Origin: an uncultured Oscillospiraceae bacterium
GTDB taxonomy: Bacteria; Bacillota; Clostridia; Oscillospirales; Oscillospiraceae
Assembly (NCBI GenBank): GCA_947624985.1
Contig: CANQMO010000010.1
Span: forward strand, 1-64,000
Length of the DNA: 64,000 nucleotides
Reading direction: 5' to 3'
A program made the translations under genes and the position numbers. Positions 9,022 to 18,093 of the stretch are shown here, in pieces (the stretch's first letter is position 1; every line of letters begins with the position of its first letter). The notes below the pieces were generated by a model that was not told the origin of the DNA, searched no databases, and was given only the letters and a program-made list of their open reading frames with translations.

Positions 9022-9762
9022 ATGGGCGAGATGGCAGAAAAACTGAAGCTGGTCCGGCTGCCGTACGCGGCGGCGGTGATCGTAGCGGGCGGCTCCGGCA
9101 GCCGCTTCGGCGGCGATAAGCTGATGGCGGACCTGGGCGGTATGCCGGTGCTGGCCCGCACGCTGCTGGCATTTGAAAGGGCGGAGGCGGTCCGGGCCAT
9201 CGTGGTGGCCGCCAGGGCCGACGCCGTGGAGCAGGTGCAGGATCTGGGCCGGCAGTTCGGCATATCCAAGCTCACCGCCGTGACCGCCGGCGGCGTGACC
9301 CGGTCGGGGTCGTGTCTTGCCGGCGTGCTGGCCGTGCCGCCGGAGGCGGAGCTCATCGCCATCCATGACGGGGCCCGGCCGCTGGTGACGGAGGACGTGA
9401 TCACAAACGCGCTGTGGACCGCGTACCGGCACACCGCCGCGCTGCCGGCCATCCCGGTGCGGGATACGATCAAACAGGCGAAGGACGGCCTGGTGACACA
9501 CACCCCGGACCGGTCCGTCCTCTTTGCCGCGCAGACGCCCCAGTGCTTTCAGGCCGACCTGATCCGGGCGGCCCTGCTGGACGCGGCGGAAAACGCTCCG
9601 GAGGTGACGGACGACTGTCTGGCGGTGGAGCGTATCGGCGGGCGGATATACCTGGCCAAAGGCAGCGAAGAGAACATCAAGATCACGACGCCGCTGGATC
9701 TGAAGATCGCGGAGACGATCCTGGTGGGAAGGAGCGGGTATGAGGATAGGGCACGGATATGA
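9022..9762 (+). CDS. ispD: 2-C-methyl-D-erythritol 4-phosphate cytidylyltransferase
   Basis: IspD couples CTP to methylerythritol phosphate in the non-mevalonate isoprenoid pathway. The 246-residue protein has the nucleotide-binding loop [17 protein letters not shown] near the N-terminus, the HDGARPLVT segment at about residue 115 and a C-terminal EENIKITTP motif, all typical of the family. The start at 9022 follows TTGAGGTG closely; ATG 9031 is an alternative. Its last 23 bases overlap ispF, the next cytosolic enzyme but one in the same pathway. Confidence 0.94.
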   Translation: MGEMAEKLKLVRLPYAAAVIVAGGSGSRFGGDKLMADLGGMPVLARTLLAFERAEAVRAIVVAARADAVEQVQDLGRQFGISKLTAVTAGGVTRSGSCLAGVLAVPPEAELIAIHDGARPLVTEDVITNALWTAYRHTAALPAIPVRDTIKQAKDGLVTHTPDRSVLFAAQTPQCFQADLIRAALLDAAENAPEVTDDCLAVERIGGRIYLAKGSEENIKITTPLDLKIAETILVGRSGYEDRARI

Positions 9763-10207
9763 CGCCCACCGGCTGGTGGAAGGCCGCAGACTGGTGCTGG
9801 GCGGTGTGGAGATACCCTTTGAAAAGGGGCTTTTGGGCCACTCTGACGCGGACGTGCTGCTGCACGCGCTGGCGGACGCCCTTCTGGGCGCCGCGGCCCT
9901 GGGGGATATCGGGCACCTGTTCCCGGACAGCGACCCGGCCACCGAGGGCATCGACAGCCGCGTCATCCTGCGCGCCGCCGTGAAGGCGGTCCGGGAGGCC
10001 GGCTTTGGGATAGAGAACTGCGATGTGACCGTCATCGCCCAGCGGCCGAAGCTGGCGCCCTATCTGGACGAAATGCGCCGGAACATAGCCGACGACCTGC
10101 AAGTGGACATATCCCGCGTCAGCGTCAAAGCCACCACCGAGGAGCGCATGGGCTTCACCGGCGAGGGCGAGGGCATGAGCTGCCATGCCGTCGCGCTGCT
10201 GAAATAG
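9740..10207 (+). CDS. ispF: 2-C-methyl-D-erythritol 2,4-cyclodiphosphate synthase
   Basis: IspF cyclises the CDP-methylerythritol phosphate derivative with loss of CMP. The 155-residue protein contains the N-terminal metal ligands in GHGYDAHR, the [11 protein letters not shown] motif and the C-terminal segment [14 protein letters not shown], all family hallmarks. It starts inside ispD and is followed after about 25 bases by a hairpin that also covers the ribosome binding site of the next gene. Confidence 0.95.
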   Translation: MRIGHGYDAHRLVEGRRLVLGGVEIPFEKGLLGHSDADVLLHALADALLGAAALGDIGHLFPDSDPATEGIDSRVILRAAVKAVREAGFGIENCDVTVIAQRPKLAPYLDEMRRNIADDLQVDISRVSVKATTEERMGFTGEGEGMSCHAVALLK

Positions 10208-10232
10208 GCGCGGCGGCTGTGTTGCCAATAAC

Positions 10233-10284
10233 GATCCTCCCGCATACAATGGCATGAACCATTCGCGGGAGGATCATTATTATG
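10233..10284 (+). promoter_or_regulatory. Hairpin covering the ribosome binding site, with a sporulation-type -10 box in its loop
   Basis: An 11-base perfect inverted repeat (GATCCTCCCGC 10233-10243; GCGGGAGGATC 10265-10275) contains the GGGAGG ribosome binding site of the downstream gene in its 3' arm. An inner repeat AATGG/CCATT (10248-10252/10259-10263) lengthens the stem. The loop region carries CATACAAT (10243-10250), which fits the sigma-E -10 consensus; no convincing -35 is seen. The stem is followed by ATTATTATG, so it could also work as a weak terminator for ispF. A shorter relative sits at 27911-27954. Confidence 0.6.
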
Positions 10285-10530
10285 CACTATCTGCTGACAT
10301 TCCGAAGCCTGACCTATGCCCAGCGCGCGGCGCGGGTCCTGGAGCGGGCGGGCATTACGGGAACGGTCTCCCGTGTACCGAAGGCAGCGGCCACGAAGGG
10401 CTGCGCATACTGCGTCATCGTAGCCGCGCGGCATAAGGAGACGGCGGTCAGCATACTGAATATGGCGGGCTTTTCGCCGGAGCGGACGCTTCTGCGCAAC
10501 GCGGACGGAACTGTGGAGGCGGAGAAATGA
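10282..10530 (+). CDS. DUF3343 putative Se/S-carrier-like small protein
   Basis: This 82-residue protein begins MHYLLTFRSLTYAQRAARVL and has a central KGCAYCV motif with two cysteines. This layout matches DUF3343, annotated as putative Se/S carrier-like. It overlaps the following cysteine desulfurase-like gene by 4 bases, so the two are probably made together; a role in handing sulfur or selenium from that enzyme to an acceptor is inference. Its ribosome binding site lies in a strong hairpin. Confidence 0.75.
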   Translation: MHYLLTFRSLTYAQRAARVLERAGITGTVSRVPKAAATKGCAYCVIVAARHKETAVSILNMAGFSPERTLLRNADGTVEAEK

Positions 10531-11645
10531 TCTATCTGGACAGCGCCGCCACTTCTCTGCAAAAACCGGCCGCCGTCCGCTATGCCGTAGCGGAGGCCAT
10601 GCGCACCATGTCCAGTCCTGGACGCGGCGGCTATGAAAGCGCCATGCTGGCCGCCGACACGGTACTGGACTGCCGCAGCGCGCTGGCGGATCTGCTGTGC
10701 GTGCGCGACCTGGAGCAGGTGGTATTCACCTCCAGCGCCACCCACGGCCTCAACATCGCCATCCGAAGCCTTGTAAAGCCGGGGGACAAAGTGGTCATCT
10801 CGGGCTATGAGCATAACGCCGTGTGGCGGCCTCTGTGGGGGATCGGCGCGGATATCCACGTGGCCGCCTCGCCGCTGTTCGACCCGGACGCCGCTGTGGC
10901 AGCCTTTCAGAGGGAACTGCCCGGCGCGAAGGCCGCCGTCTGCTGTCAGGTGTCCAACGTGTTCGGCTATATCCTGCCGGTGGAGCGTATCGCGGCCCTG
11001 TGCCGGGCCGCGGGCGTGCCGCTGATCGTGGACGCCTCTCAGGGCGCGGGCAGCGTGGGACTGGATTTTGAGAACCTGGGCTGCGCCTTTGCCGCCATGC
11101 CGGGCCACAAGGGCCTTCTCGGCCCGCAGGGGACTGGCGTGCTCCTGTGCAGGTCGCCGGACGTGACGCCGCTGTTTTACGGCGGCACGGGCTCCCAGAG
11201 CCAGGACGCCGCCATGCCGGACTTTCTGCCGGACCGGCTGGAACCGGGCACCCACAATGTGCCGGGTATCGCCGGACTGCTGGAGGGGGTGCGCTGGCTG
11301 CAAAAAAGGACCTGCGCCGCTGTGCTGGACCACGAGAGAGAGCTCCTGGCGGCGTTTTCCCGGCGGCTGGACGGCGTGGAGCGGGTGCGCAAGTTCATTG
11401 CCCCGGACCCCGCCGTGCAGACGGGCGTCCTGTCCGTACAGATAGACGGCCTCGACTGTGAGGAGGCGGCCAGACTGCTGGCGGAACGGGGGGTGGCCGT
11501 GCGGGCGGGCCTGCACTGCGCGCCCCTGGCGCACACCACGGCCGGCACCATCGACGAGGGCACCGTGCGCTTCAGTTTTTCGCCCTTCAACACCTTCGCG
11601 GAGGTCTTTGACGCGGCGGACAGCCTGCGGGATATCCTGCTTTAA
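10527..11645 (+). CDS. Cysteine desulfurase family protein (class V aminotransferase)
   Basis: The 372-residue protein is a PLP enzyme of the NifS/CsdA class, which removes sulfur or selenium from cysteine or selenocysteine. It shows the N-terminal YLDSAATS motif, the PLP lysine in MPGHKGLLGPQGTG, a GTHNVPGI segment and the active-site cysteine in AGLHCAPLAH near residue 332. It most resembles the family TIGR01977, which in other bacteria occurs near selenium-related genes. Pairing with a DUF3343 protein supports a sulfur/selenium-handling role over simple Fe-S cluster assembly, but the substrate is not proven. Confidence 0.85.
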   Translation: MIYLDSAATSLQKPAAVRYAVAEAMRTMSSPGRGGYESAMLAADTVLDCRSALADLLCVRDLEQVVFTSSATHGLNIAIRSLVKPGDKVVISGYEHNAVWRPLWGIGADIHVAASPLFDPDAAVAAFQRELPGAKAAVCCQVSNVFGYILPVERIAALCRAAGVPLIVDASQGAGSVGLDFENLGCAFAAMPGHKGLLGPQGTGVLLCRSPDVTPLFYGGTGSQSQDAAMPDFLPDRLEPGTHNVPGIAGLLEGVRWLQKRTCAAVLDHERELLAAFSRRLDGVERVRKFIAPDPAVQTGVLSVQIDGLDCEEAARLLAERGVAVRAGLHCAPLAHTTAGTIDEGTVRFSFSPFNTFAEVFDAADSLRDILL

Positions 11646-11652
11646 AATACCG

Positions 11653-11695
11653 GTGGCGCCGGAGGGGGAGATCCTTTCCGGCGCCGCTGATTTTT
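11653..11695 (+). terminator. Rho-independent terminator after the cysteine desulfurase-like gene
   Basis: Arms GGCGCCGGA (11655-11663) and TCCGGCGCC (11677-11685) form a strong stem followed by CGCTGATTTTT. It separates the sulfur-handling pair from the cdaA operon. Confidence 0.8.
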
Positions 11696-11708
11696 ATGCG
11701 TCCGGTGG

Positions 11709-11737
11709 TTGCCAACGGACGGATTTTGTTATATAAT
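11709..11737 (+). promoter_or_regulatory. Vegetative promoter of the cdaA operon, possibly one of two
   Basis: TTGCCA (11709-11714) and a perfect TATAAT (11732-11737) are 17 bases apart. A second candidate follows at once: a perfect TTGACA (11744-11749) with AAAGAT at 11767-11772, also 17 bases apart. Either could drive cdaA-cdaR-rseC-DUF5685. Confidence 0.75.
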
Positions 11738-11793
11738 ACAAAGTTGACAAAGAGTAAACAGTTTTCAAAGATCGATTGTGACGGTGTCTTTGT

Positions 11794-12657
11794 ATGGGTA
11801 ATTCTATGACCAATCTGAACGACTCGCTGCGGCTCATTCTCTCCATGGGCTGGTCGGATATATTGGACGTGCTGATCGTGGCGGTGGCCATTTACGCGCT
11901 GATCACATTTATCCGCCGCACGAACGCCGTCCGCTTTGCCCAGGGCATACTCCTGCTCCTGCTGGCGCTGTGGGTATCCACCATCCTGAATCTGACGCTG
12001 ACCAGCTTCGTTCTGCGGCAGGTGTTTGAGATAGGCGTCCTGGCGGTGGTGGTGCTGTTCCAGCCGGAGATACGCCGGGCCCTGGAGCGTGTGGGCTCCT
12101 ACCGGTTTTTTTCCATCTTCGGCAGGGAGATAGGCGGCCAGACGCTGGAGAAAGCCATCCGGCAGACGGTCTATGCCTGTGAGGACATGTCCCGGAGCCG
12201 GACGGGGGCGCTGATCGTGTTCGAGCGGATGAATCGGCTCAACGAGCCCCTGGCCTCCGGCACCCAGGTGGACGCCATCGTCTCGGCGGAGCTTTTGAAG
12301 AATATCTTTTATGACAAATCGCCGCTGCACGACGGCGCGGTGATCGTCAAGGACGGGCGTATCGCCGCGGCTGGCTGCATGCTGCCGCTCAGCGAGAACG
12401 CCAATCTGAGCCGGGATTTGGGCATGCGCCATCGGGCGGGTATCGGTATGAGCGAGCGGTCCGACGCCGTGGTGGTCATCGTCTCGGAGGAGACGGGCGG
12501 TATCAGCGTGGCGGAGGACGGGCTTTTGAAGCGTCATCTGACGCGGGATACTTTCGAGGCCCTGCTGCGCCGGGAGCTGCTCCCGGCGGAGGAGCCGCAG
12601 CGAGGCAGGCTGCGGGGCAGGCTGGATCGTATAAAGGGGAAGGAAAATGCAGAATAA
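11794..12657 (+). CDS. cdaA: Membrane diadenylate cyclase CdaA
   Basis: CdaA condenses two ATP to cyclic di-AMP, a second messenger for potassium and osmotic balance and cell-wall integrity. The 287-residue protein has three N-terminal membrane helices (about residues 20-85) and a DAC domain with the catalytic HDGAV motif near residue 185 and the RHRAG motif near 218. An ATG at 11806 is an alternative start; neither has a strong ribosome binding site. It overlaps its partner cdaR by 11 bases, the usual Firmicute arrangement. Confidence 0.93.
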   Translation: MGNSMTNLNDSLRLILSMGWSDILDVLIVAVAIYALITFIRRTNAVRFAQGILLLLLALWVSTILNLTLTSFVLRQVFEIGVLAVVVLFQPEIRRALERVGSYRFFSIFGREIGGQTLEKAIRQTVYACEDMSRSRTGALIVFERMNRLNEPLASGTQVDAIVSAELLKNIFYDKSPLHDGAVIVKDGRIAAAGCMLPLSENANLSRDLGMRHRAGIGMSERSDAVVVIVSEETGGISVAEDGLLKRHLTRDTFEALLRRELLPAEEPQRGRLRGRLDRIKGKENAE

Positions 12658-13918
12658 GGCAGGGATGAGCTTTATCGGCAAGCTGCGGGACAGCCGCCTT
12701 TTCTGGGCGGCGGTCAGTCTGTGTGCCGCCCTGTTCATCTGGGTATACTATACGTCGAACTATGGGGTGACACAGACCCGGGTGTTTTACGGCGTGGAGG
12801 TCACCTTCCTGGGGCAGGACGCCATGCGGGACACCCAGAGCCTTGTTGTGTCCAGTCAGGACGTCAACACCGTGAACGTGACGCTGCGGGGCACCCGCCG
12901 GGATATCACCCGGCTCACCAGCGACGATATCAAGGCGGTGGTGAACCTGTCCAACGTGACCATGGCGGGCTACCGCACCATGAACTACAGCCTGTCCTAT
13001 CCCACCACGGTCAACCAGTCCGCCATTCAGGAGGCGGCCAAGTCGCCCTCTACCATCAGCCTACAGATCAGCAAGCTGTCCACGCGCAGCCTGCCGGTGT
13101 CCGGGGCCTTTGACGGCACGACGGTGGAGGGGTATATGATCGACAGCAGCGAGATGGTGTTCGACCCGGCCAATGTGACCTTCACTGGTCCGGAGGAGGA
13201 GCTTGACCAGATCGCCGCCGTTCAGGTCAATGTGGCCAGGGACGATGTGAACGCCACCTTCACCGCCACGGGCAATTTCTCGCTTCTGGACGCCGACGGT
13301 GAAGCGCTGGAATTTGAAGACGTCGTCGCGGACACGGAATCCGTTTCCGTCACCGTACCGGTGAGCGCCATCAAGGAGGTGGCGCTGGACGTGACGCTGA
13401 TCGACGGCGGCGGCGCCGCGGCGGAGACCAATGTGATCAAGACCATCGAGCCGAAGACCATCACCGTGGCCGGCGACGCCGCTACGCTGGACGGACTGAA
13501 CAGCGTTTCTTTGGCCAACATAAATCTTGCCGACTCTCTTACATTCCCGGAGACCACATACAATATCGTCCTGCCGAACGGCGTCGAGTGTCTGAGCGGC
13601 GAGACGACGGCCACGGTGGGCCTTGAGTTCGTCGGGCTGGCCTATGACCTGTTCATCGTCACCAACATGAGCGCCGTCAATGTCCCGGAGGGCTATGAGG
13701 CCAAGATCATCGACGTGAACAAGGTCGTCACGGTCCGGGCACCGTCCAACATCCTGCCCAGGATAACGGCCAACAACATACGGATCGTGGCGGATCTGAC
13801 GGACGCCGTACCCGGCCGGTCCCGGGTACCCACCACCGTCTATGTGGACGGCTATGACACGGCGGGCGCCGTCGGCGCCTATCCGGTATATGTACAGCTG
13901 GAGGAGGCAAAGGAATGA
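12647..13918 (+). CDS. cdaR: CdaA regulatory protein with YbbR repeats
   Basis: CdaR is a membrane-anchored extracellular regulator of CdaA. The 423-residue protein has one N-terminal transmembrane segment (LFWAAVSLCAALFIWVYY, about residues 18-35) and then several YbbR-type beta-rich repeats, seen as recurring blocks such as LPVSGAFDGT and EVALDVTLI. The start follows GGGGAAGGAAA within the end of cdaA. In some Firmicutes glmM follows; here an RseC-like gene does. Confidence 0.88.
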   Translation: MQNKAGMSFIGKLRDSRLFWAAVSLCAALFIWVYYTSNYGVTQTRVFYGVEVTFLGQDAMRDTQSLVVSSQDVNTVNVTLRGTRRDITRLTSDDIKAVVNLSNVTMAGYRTMNYSLSYPTTVNQSAIQEAAKSPSTISLQISKLSTRSLPVSGAFDGTTVEGYMIDSSEMVFDPANVTFTGPEEELDQIAAVQVNVARDDVNATFTATGNFSLLDADGEALEFEDVVADTESVSVTVPVSAIKEVALDVTLIDGGGAAAETNVIKTIEPKTITVAGDAATLDGLNSVSLANINLADSLTFPETTYNIVLPNGVECLSGETTATVGLEFVGLAYDLFIVTNMSAVNVPEGYEAKIIDVNKVVTVRAPSNILPRITANNIRIVADLTDAVPGRSRVPTTVYVDGYDTAGAVGAYPVYVQLEEAKE

Positions 13919-14310
13919 AACAGACCGGCACGGTCACAAAGCTTCTGGACGGCGGTCTCGCTCAGGTCTCTATCGAGCGCGGCACCGCCTGCGGGCACTG
14001 CACCGGCTGCGGCGAGTGCGTCTATGGCAAGCAGATATTCATCGAGGCGGTCAACAAGGTGCTGGCAAAGCCCGGCGACAGGGTCACCGTTGAGAGCGAG
14101 ACCGGCGTCATCATGCAGGTGGCGGTGCTCATCTATCTGGTCCCGGTAGTCATGCTGTTTCTCGGCTACGGCCTGGGCGCGCTGGCGCACCTCTCCCAGG
14201 GCCGATGTATCCTCGCCAGCTTTGTGAGCCTGCTCATCGGCATCGTGTTCATAACGCTGCTGGGCCGCCGTCATAAGAAGATCGACTATACCATCACCGG
14301 TATCCACTGA
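13915..14310 (+). CDS. RseC/MucC-family (SoxR-reducing system) small membrane protein
   Basis: The 131-residue protein has an N-terminal cysteine cluster (CGHCTGCGEC, about residues 23-32) and two transmembrane helices (about 62-82 and 88-110), the layout of RseC/MucC proteins. Relatives occur with Rnf-type electron-transport or redox systems, but nothing of that kind is adjacent here. It overlaps cdaR by 4 bases and shares one base with the next gene, so it belongs to the same transcript. Its role in this context is not known. Confidence 0.8.
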   Translation: MKQTGTVTKLLDGGLAQVSIERGTACGHCTGCGECVYGKQIFIEAVNKVLAKPGDRVTVESETGVIMQVAVLIYLVPVVMLFLGYGLGALAHLSQGRCILASFVSLLIGIVFITLLGRRHKKIDYTITGIH

Positions 14311-15197
14311 TGTACGGTTACGTCCGCCCGGTCAAGGGCGAGATGAAGATATCCGAGTTTGAGCGCTTTCGGGGCGTGTACTGTGGGCTGTGTCACGAGC
14401 TCTCCCGCCGGTACGGGCCGCTGAGCCGGTTTCTGGTCAACTATGATTTCACCTTTCTGGCCATGCTGCTGGCGGGGCCGGACGATACAAAGACCTGTCC
14501 GCGCCGGTGCGCGGCACACCCGATAAAGGCCACGGATTGTCTGATGGCGTGCGCCAGTCTGGAGACGGCGGCAGACATGACCGTGATACTGGGCTGGTGG
14601 AAGATGGCAGACGGCGCGCAGGATGGACATGGCCCGCGTGCTGCCGGCTATAAGGCGGCCTGCCGGGCGCTGAAAGGCGCCTGCGATAAAGCCGCCGCCC
14701 GGCAGCCGGCCTTCGCCGCCGCGGTGGAGGAGAACCTGCGCGGCCTTCGGAAGCTGGAGAGCGAGCACTGTCCCAATCTTGACCAGGCGGCGGACCGGTT
14801 CGCGTCCATACTGCGCTCCATCGGCGCCGGCGAGAGGACGCCGGAGCGCCAGCGTATCACGGGCGAGCTGCTGTATCATTTGGGACGTATCATCTACATC
14901 CTCGACGCGGTGGACGATCTGGCGGAGGACATGCGCACCGGCGACTATAACCCGCTCCGCTACCGTTTCGCGCTGGCGGAGGGGCGGCTGACGCCGGAGC
15001 AGGAGAGGGAGCTTCGCACTGGCCTGCAACTGTCCCATAACGCCATATCCGGCGCCTATGCCCTGATGGAGAGCAACCCGTACGCGGGTATCCTTACGAA
15101 TATCATTTACCTTGGCCTTCCCGCGGCGACCCAGGCGGTCTTTGCCGGCACATGGAACGCCGGGGCAAAACTAAAAAGAGAACGGAGCAGTCTATGA
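14310..15197 (+). CDS. DUF5685 family protein
   Basis: The 295-residue soluble protein opens [20 protein letters not shown] and has cysteines in YCGLCHEL and CPRRCAAHP that could hold a metal. A later all-helical region ([19 protein letters not shown]) resembles the aspartate-rich helix of isoprenoid-synthase folds. I recognise it as DUF5685, a family of unknown function in Clostridia. It overlaps the J-domain gene by 4 bases, which suggests a joint function, perhaps with the chaperone acting on it. No enzymatic activity can be assigned. Confidence 0.75.
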   Translation: MYGYVRPVKGEMKISEFERFRGVYCGLCHELSRRYGPLSRFLVNYDFTFLAMLLAGPDDTKTCPRRCAAHPIKATDCLMACASLETAADMTVILGWWKMADGAQDGHGPRAAGYKAACRALKGACDKAAARQPAFAAAVEENLRGLRKLESEHCPNLDQAADRFASILRSIGAGERTPERQRITGELLYHLGRIIYILDAVDDLAEDMRTGDYNPLRYRFALAEGRLTPEQERELRTGLQLSHNAISGAYALMESNPYAGILTNIIYLGLPAATQAVFAGTWNAGAKLKRERSSL

Positions 15198-15838
15198 ACG
15201 ATCCTTACAGCGTATTGGGCGTATCCCCGTCGGCCTCTGACGACGAGGTCAAAAAAGCGTACCGCGATCTGGCGAGAAAATATCATCCCGACAACTATCA
15301 CGACAATCCGCTGGCGGACCTGGCTTCGGAGAAGATGAAGGAGATCAACGAAGCCTATGACGCCATCACGAAGAGCCGCGAGCAGGGCGGAGGCGGCTCC
15401 TCCTACGGATACGGCGGCGGCGCTTACCAGAGCCAGAGCGCCGGGCAGCGGCAGTATACGGGCGCCAACGCCCAGTATGTGCGGATACGCAACCTCATCA
15501 ACGCCAACGATCTGGCCCAGGCGGAGGCCATGCTCAACGCCATACCCGATCACAACGCGGAGTGGTTCTATCTTATGGGCAGCGTCTGCTGGCGCCGGGG
15601 CTGGATGGATCAGGCGGGACAGTATTTCCGCACCGCGGCCACCATGGAGCCGGGCAACGTGGAATACCGCAACGCCGTACAGTATATGAATCAGGGCGGT
15701 CAGGCGTACCGGCCCGCCGCCGGCATGGATATGATGGGCGGCGACGCCGCCTGCAACATGTGCCAGAACCTGATCTGCGCCGACTGCTGCTGCGAGATGT
15801 GCGGCGGGAACCTGATCCCCTGCATAGGCTGCCGGTGA
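15194..15838 (+). CDS. J-domain (DnaJ-like) protein with cysteine-rich tail
   Basis: The 214-residue protein starts with a J-domain ([20 protein letters not shown], with the HPD triad in KYHPDN), which stimulates a DnaK-type chaperone. A glycine- and tyrosine-rich linker follows (about residues 70-95), then a TPR-like helical part, and finally a tail with nine cysteines within about 28 residues ([17 protein letters not shown]). There is no classical DnaJ zinc domain in the middle, so this is a specialised co-chaperone. I chose ATG 15194 (GGAGCAG upstream) over an earlier in-frame codon. Confidence 0.85.
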   Translation: MNDPYSVLGVSPSASDDEVKKAYRDLARKYHPDNYHDNPLADLASEKMKEINEAYDAITKSREQGGGGSSYGYGGGAYQSQSAGQRQYTGANAQYVRIRNLINANDLAQAEAMLNAIPDHNAEWFYLMGSVCWRRGWMDQAGQYFRTAATMEPGNVEYRNAVQYMNQGGQAYRPAAGMDMMGGDAACNMCQNLICADCCCEMCGGNLIPCIGCR

Positions 15839-15839
15839 G

Positions 15840-16343
15840 ATGAACGGTTCGACGAAACGGCTGGCCCGGCTCGCTATATTGGGCGCCATCGGCGTGGTGC
15901 TGCTGCTTCTGGCCTCGGTGCTCCCGGCGGGGCGCCTGGCGCTGGTGGCGGTGTCCAGTCTGCCGGTGTGCGTGACGCTGATGTGTTACGGCATAAAGTG
16001 GTCTGTGGGCGTGTTCGCGGTGACGGCGGCGCTGGGCGCGCTGCTTTATCCCGGCGCCGCGGCCATTATGTATCTGGCCTTTTTCGGGTTCTATCCCATT
16101 GCCAAGAGCCTCTTTGAGCGTATACCCAGCACGCTCTGGTGCTGGGTATGCAAATACGCGCTGTACACGTTCGCGTTCTTGATCTACTGGCTACTGGCGA
16201 AGGCGCTGTTCACGTTTACGGGAAAGGAGCTGTCCTGGTTCGTTCTCTACCCGCTGGGAGCGGCGGTGTTCTTTCTGTATGACCGGGCTTACTCCTCGCT
16301 CATACGGTATTACTTAATGAAGCTTTCGAGGTATTTTCAATGA
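15840..16343 (+). CDS. Hypothetical four- to five-helix membrane protein
   Basis: The 167-residue protein is almost wholly hydrophobic with about five membrane segments, starting at LAILGAIGVVLLLLASVLPA. It ends in a basic tail ([13 protein letters not shown]). I do not recognise a family with confidence. It begins one base after the J-domain gene and overlaps yicC by 4 bases, so it bridges the cdaA operon and the yicC-rsgA cluster. Confidence 0.7.
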   Translation: MNGSTKRLARLAILGAIGVVLLLLASVLPAGRLALVAVSSLPVCVTLMCYGIKWSVGVFAVTAALGALLYPGAAAIMYLAFFGFYPIAKSLFERIPSTLWCWVCKYALYTFAFLIYWLLAKALFTFTGKELSWFVLYPLGAAVFFLYDRAYSSLIRYYLMKLSRYFQ

Positions 16344-17218
16344 TAAAAAGCATGACCGGCTACGGCGGTGCGAAGGCGGAGATAGACGACATCGCCGTGA
16401 CGGCGGAACTGAAAAGCGTCAACAACCGCTTTCTGGACGTCTCCGTGCGGCTGCCGAAAAGCTGCCTGTTCGCCGAGGAAGCCGTCCGTGCCGCCGTGGG
16501 GGCGAAGATCAGCCGGGGCAAGGTGGACGTATTCATCACGGTGGACACCTCCAAGGCGGAGCAGGCCGTTATCCGGGTCAACGAGAATCTGGCGGCGGCA
16601 TACTTGAAGGCCGTGCGGGACACGGCGGAGAGATACGGGCTGGACGGCGATATCTCCGCCCTCAGCCTGGTGCGTTTTCCCGAGGTGCTCAGCACGGAGA
16701 AGTCGGACACGGACCGGGACGCGGTGGCCGGGGCCATCGGCGCCGTTCTGGAGCAGGCGCTGGAGGGATTCGACGCCATGCGCACCCGGGAGGGTGGTAA
16801 GCTGGAGGAGGATATCCTGGGCAAACTGGACGGCCTTGAGACGATGGTCGCCGCGGTGGAGGCCCGCTCTCCGGAGACGGTAGAGGAGTACCGCGAAAAG
16901 CTCCTGGACAGGATGCGCGACGTGCTCGCCGACGCCGCCGTTGACGAAGGCCGGATCCTTCAGGAGGCCGCCATATACGCCGATAAGGTGGCCGTGGACG
17001 AGGAGACGGTGCGGCTGAGAAGCCATATCGACCAGTTCCGGCTCCTTCTCAAGAGCGGCTCGCCGGTGGGACGAAAGCTTGACTTTCTTGTTCAGGAGAT
17101 GAACCGGGAGGCCAATACCACCGGCTCCAAGTGCGCCGACAGTCAGATCGCGCGGACCGTCATCGACATGAAGGCGGAGCTTGAAAAGATCCGCGAGCAG
17201 ATCCAGAACATAGAGTGA
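16340..17218 (+). CDS. yicC: YicC/YloC family endoribonuclease
   Basis: The 292-residue protein begins MIKSMTGYG and has the N-terminal YicC domain ([19 protein letters not shown]) and the C-terminal DUF1732 domain ([19 protein letters not shown]). Members are manganese-dependent endoribonucleases involved in RNA turnover. It heads the conserved Firmicute cluster followed by remA, gmk and rpoZ, matching yloC of Bacillus. Confidence 0.93.
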   Translation: MIKSMTGYGGAKAEIDDIAVTAELKSVNNRFLDVSVRLPKSCLFAEEAVRAAVGAKISRGKVDVFITVDTSKAEQAVIRVNENLAAAYLKAVRDTAERYGLDGDISALSLVRFPEVLSTEKSDTDRDAVAGAIGAVLEQALEGFDAMRTREGGKLEEDILGKLDGLETMVAAVEARSPETVEEYREKLLDRMRDVLADAAVDEGRILQEAAIYADKVAVDEETVRLRSHIDQFRLLLKSGSPVGRKLDFLVQEMNREANTTGSKCADSQIARTVIDMKAELEKIREQIQNIE

Positions 17219-17228
17219 GGCGCTGCGT

Positions 17229-17489
17229 ATGAAGCTCATCAACATCGGTTTCGGCAGCTTCGTGGCGGCGGAACGCATCGTGGCGGCGGTCGAGCCGGAA
17301 TCCAATCCCATCAAGCGGGTGATCGCCCAGGCCAGGGAGAGCGGCCGGCTGGTCGACGCCACATATGGCCGCAAAACGGAGACGGTGCTCGTCATGGACA
17401 GCGGACATGTGATCCTGTGCCCGCGCGATCCGCAGGATGTGGTATCCCGGGCGTGCGCCCCGGAGGGAGGCGTGGGAGATGAAGCGTGA
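17229..17489 (+). CDS. remA: Extracellular matrix regulator RemA (DUF370)
   Basis: RemA is a small DNA-binding protein that activates matrix and osmoprotection genes in Bacillus. The 86-residue sequence [20 protein letters not shown], with ESNPIKRVI and [15 protein letters not shown] further on, is characteristic. It lies between yicC and gmk as in Bacillus and overlaps gmk by 11 bases. The regulated genes in this organism are not apparent. Confidence 0.93.
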   Translation: MKLINIGFGSFVAAERIVAAVEPESNPIKRVIAQARESGRLVDATYGRKTETVLVMDSGHVILCPRDPQDVVSRACAPEGGVGDEA

Positions 17490-18093
17490 AAGAGGCATTC
17501 TGATCGTGTTGTCGGGCCCCTCCGGCGCCGGCAAGAGCACGGTGATAAGCGCGCTTTTGAAGTGCCGGGACGATATCCGTTTTTCCGTCTCCGCCACGAC
17601 CCGTCAGCCCCGCCCCGGCGAGGTGGACGGGAAGGACTATTTCTTCCGCAGCAGGGATGAATTCATGCGTATGATCGGCCAGGGCGCCTTTTTGGAGCAC
17701 GCCGAGTATGTCGGCAACCATTACGGCACGCCCGCCGCGCCGGTGGAGGAGGACCTGAACGCCGGATTCAACGTACTTCTGGATATCGAAGTGCAGGGCG
17801 CGGCCCAGGTCATGAAAAAGCGCCCGGACGCGGTGAGCGTCTTTTTGTGCCCGCCCAGTCTGACCGAGCTTGAGCGCCGCCTGCGCGGACGGGGCACCGA
17901 TCCGGAGGAGAAGATCAAATGCCGTCTGGAGACGGCGCGAGAAGAATACAAAATGGCAGGCAACTATACCTACATCGTCGTCAATGACGACGCGCAGACC
18001 GCCGCCGCGGAGCTTGACGCCATCATAACCGCCGGGCTTTGCCGGAGCGAACTGAGACTTGGGACCATACTGGAAGGAGTAAAACCGCTATGA
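17479..18093 (+). CDS. gmk: Guanylate kinase
   Basis: Gmk phosphorylates GMP to GDP in nucleotide supply. The 204-residue protein has the Walker A loop [10 protein letters not shown] near residue 12, the GMP-binding [19 protein letters not shown] segment and the LDIEVQGA motif. I start it at ATG 17479, after GGAGG in the 3' end of remA; a longer frame into remA lacks support. It overlaps rpoZ by 4 bases. Confidence 0.96.
   Translation: MKRERGILIVLSGPSGAGKSTVISALLKCRDDIRFSVSATTRQPRPGEVDGKDYFFRSRDEFMRMIGQGAFLEHAEYVGNHYGTPAAPVEEDLNAGFNVLLDIEVQGAAQVMKKRPDAVSVFLCPPSLTELERRLRGRGTDPEEKIKCRLETAREEYKMAGNYTYIVVNDDAQTAAAELDAIITAGLCRSELRLGTILEGVKPL

Noticed and set aside
10233-10284. The hairpin as only a terminator of ispF
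   Set aside because: The downstream ATTATTATG is a weak T-tract, and the exact overlap with the next ribosome binding site and a sporulation-type -10 box is repeated at 27911-27954, so a purely terminating role seems too narrow.
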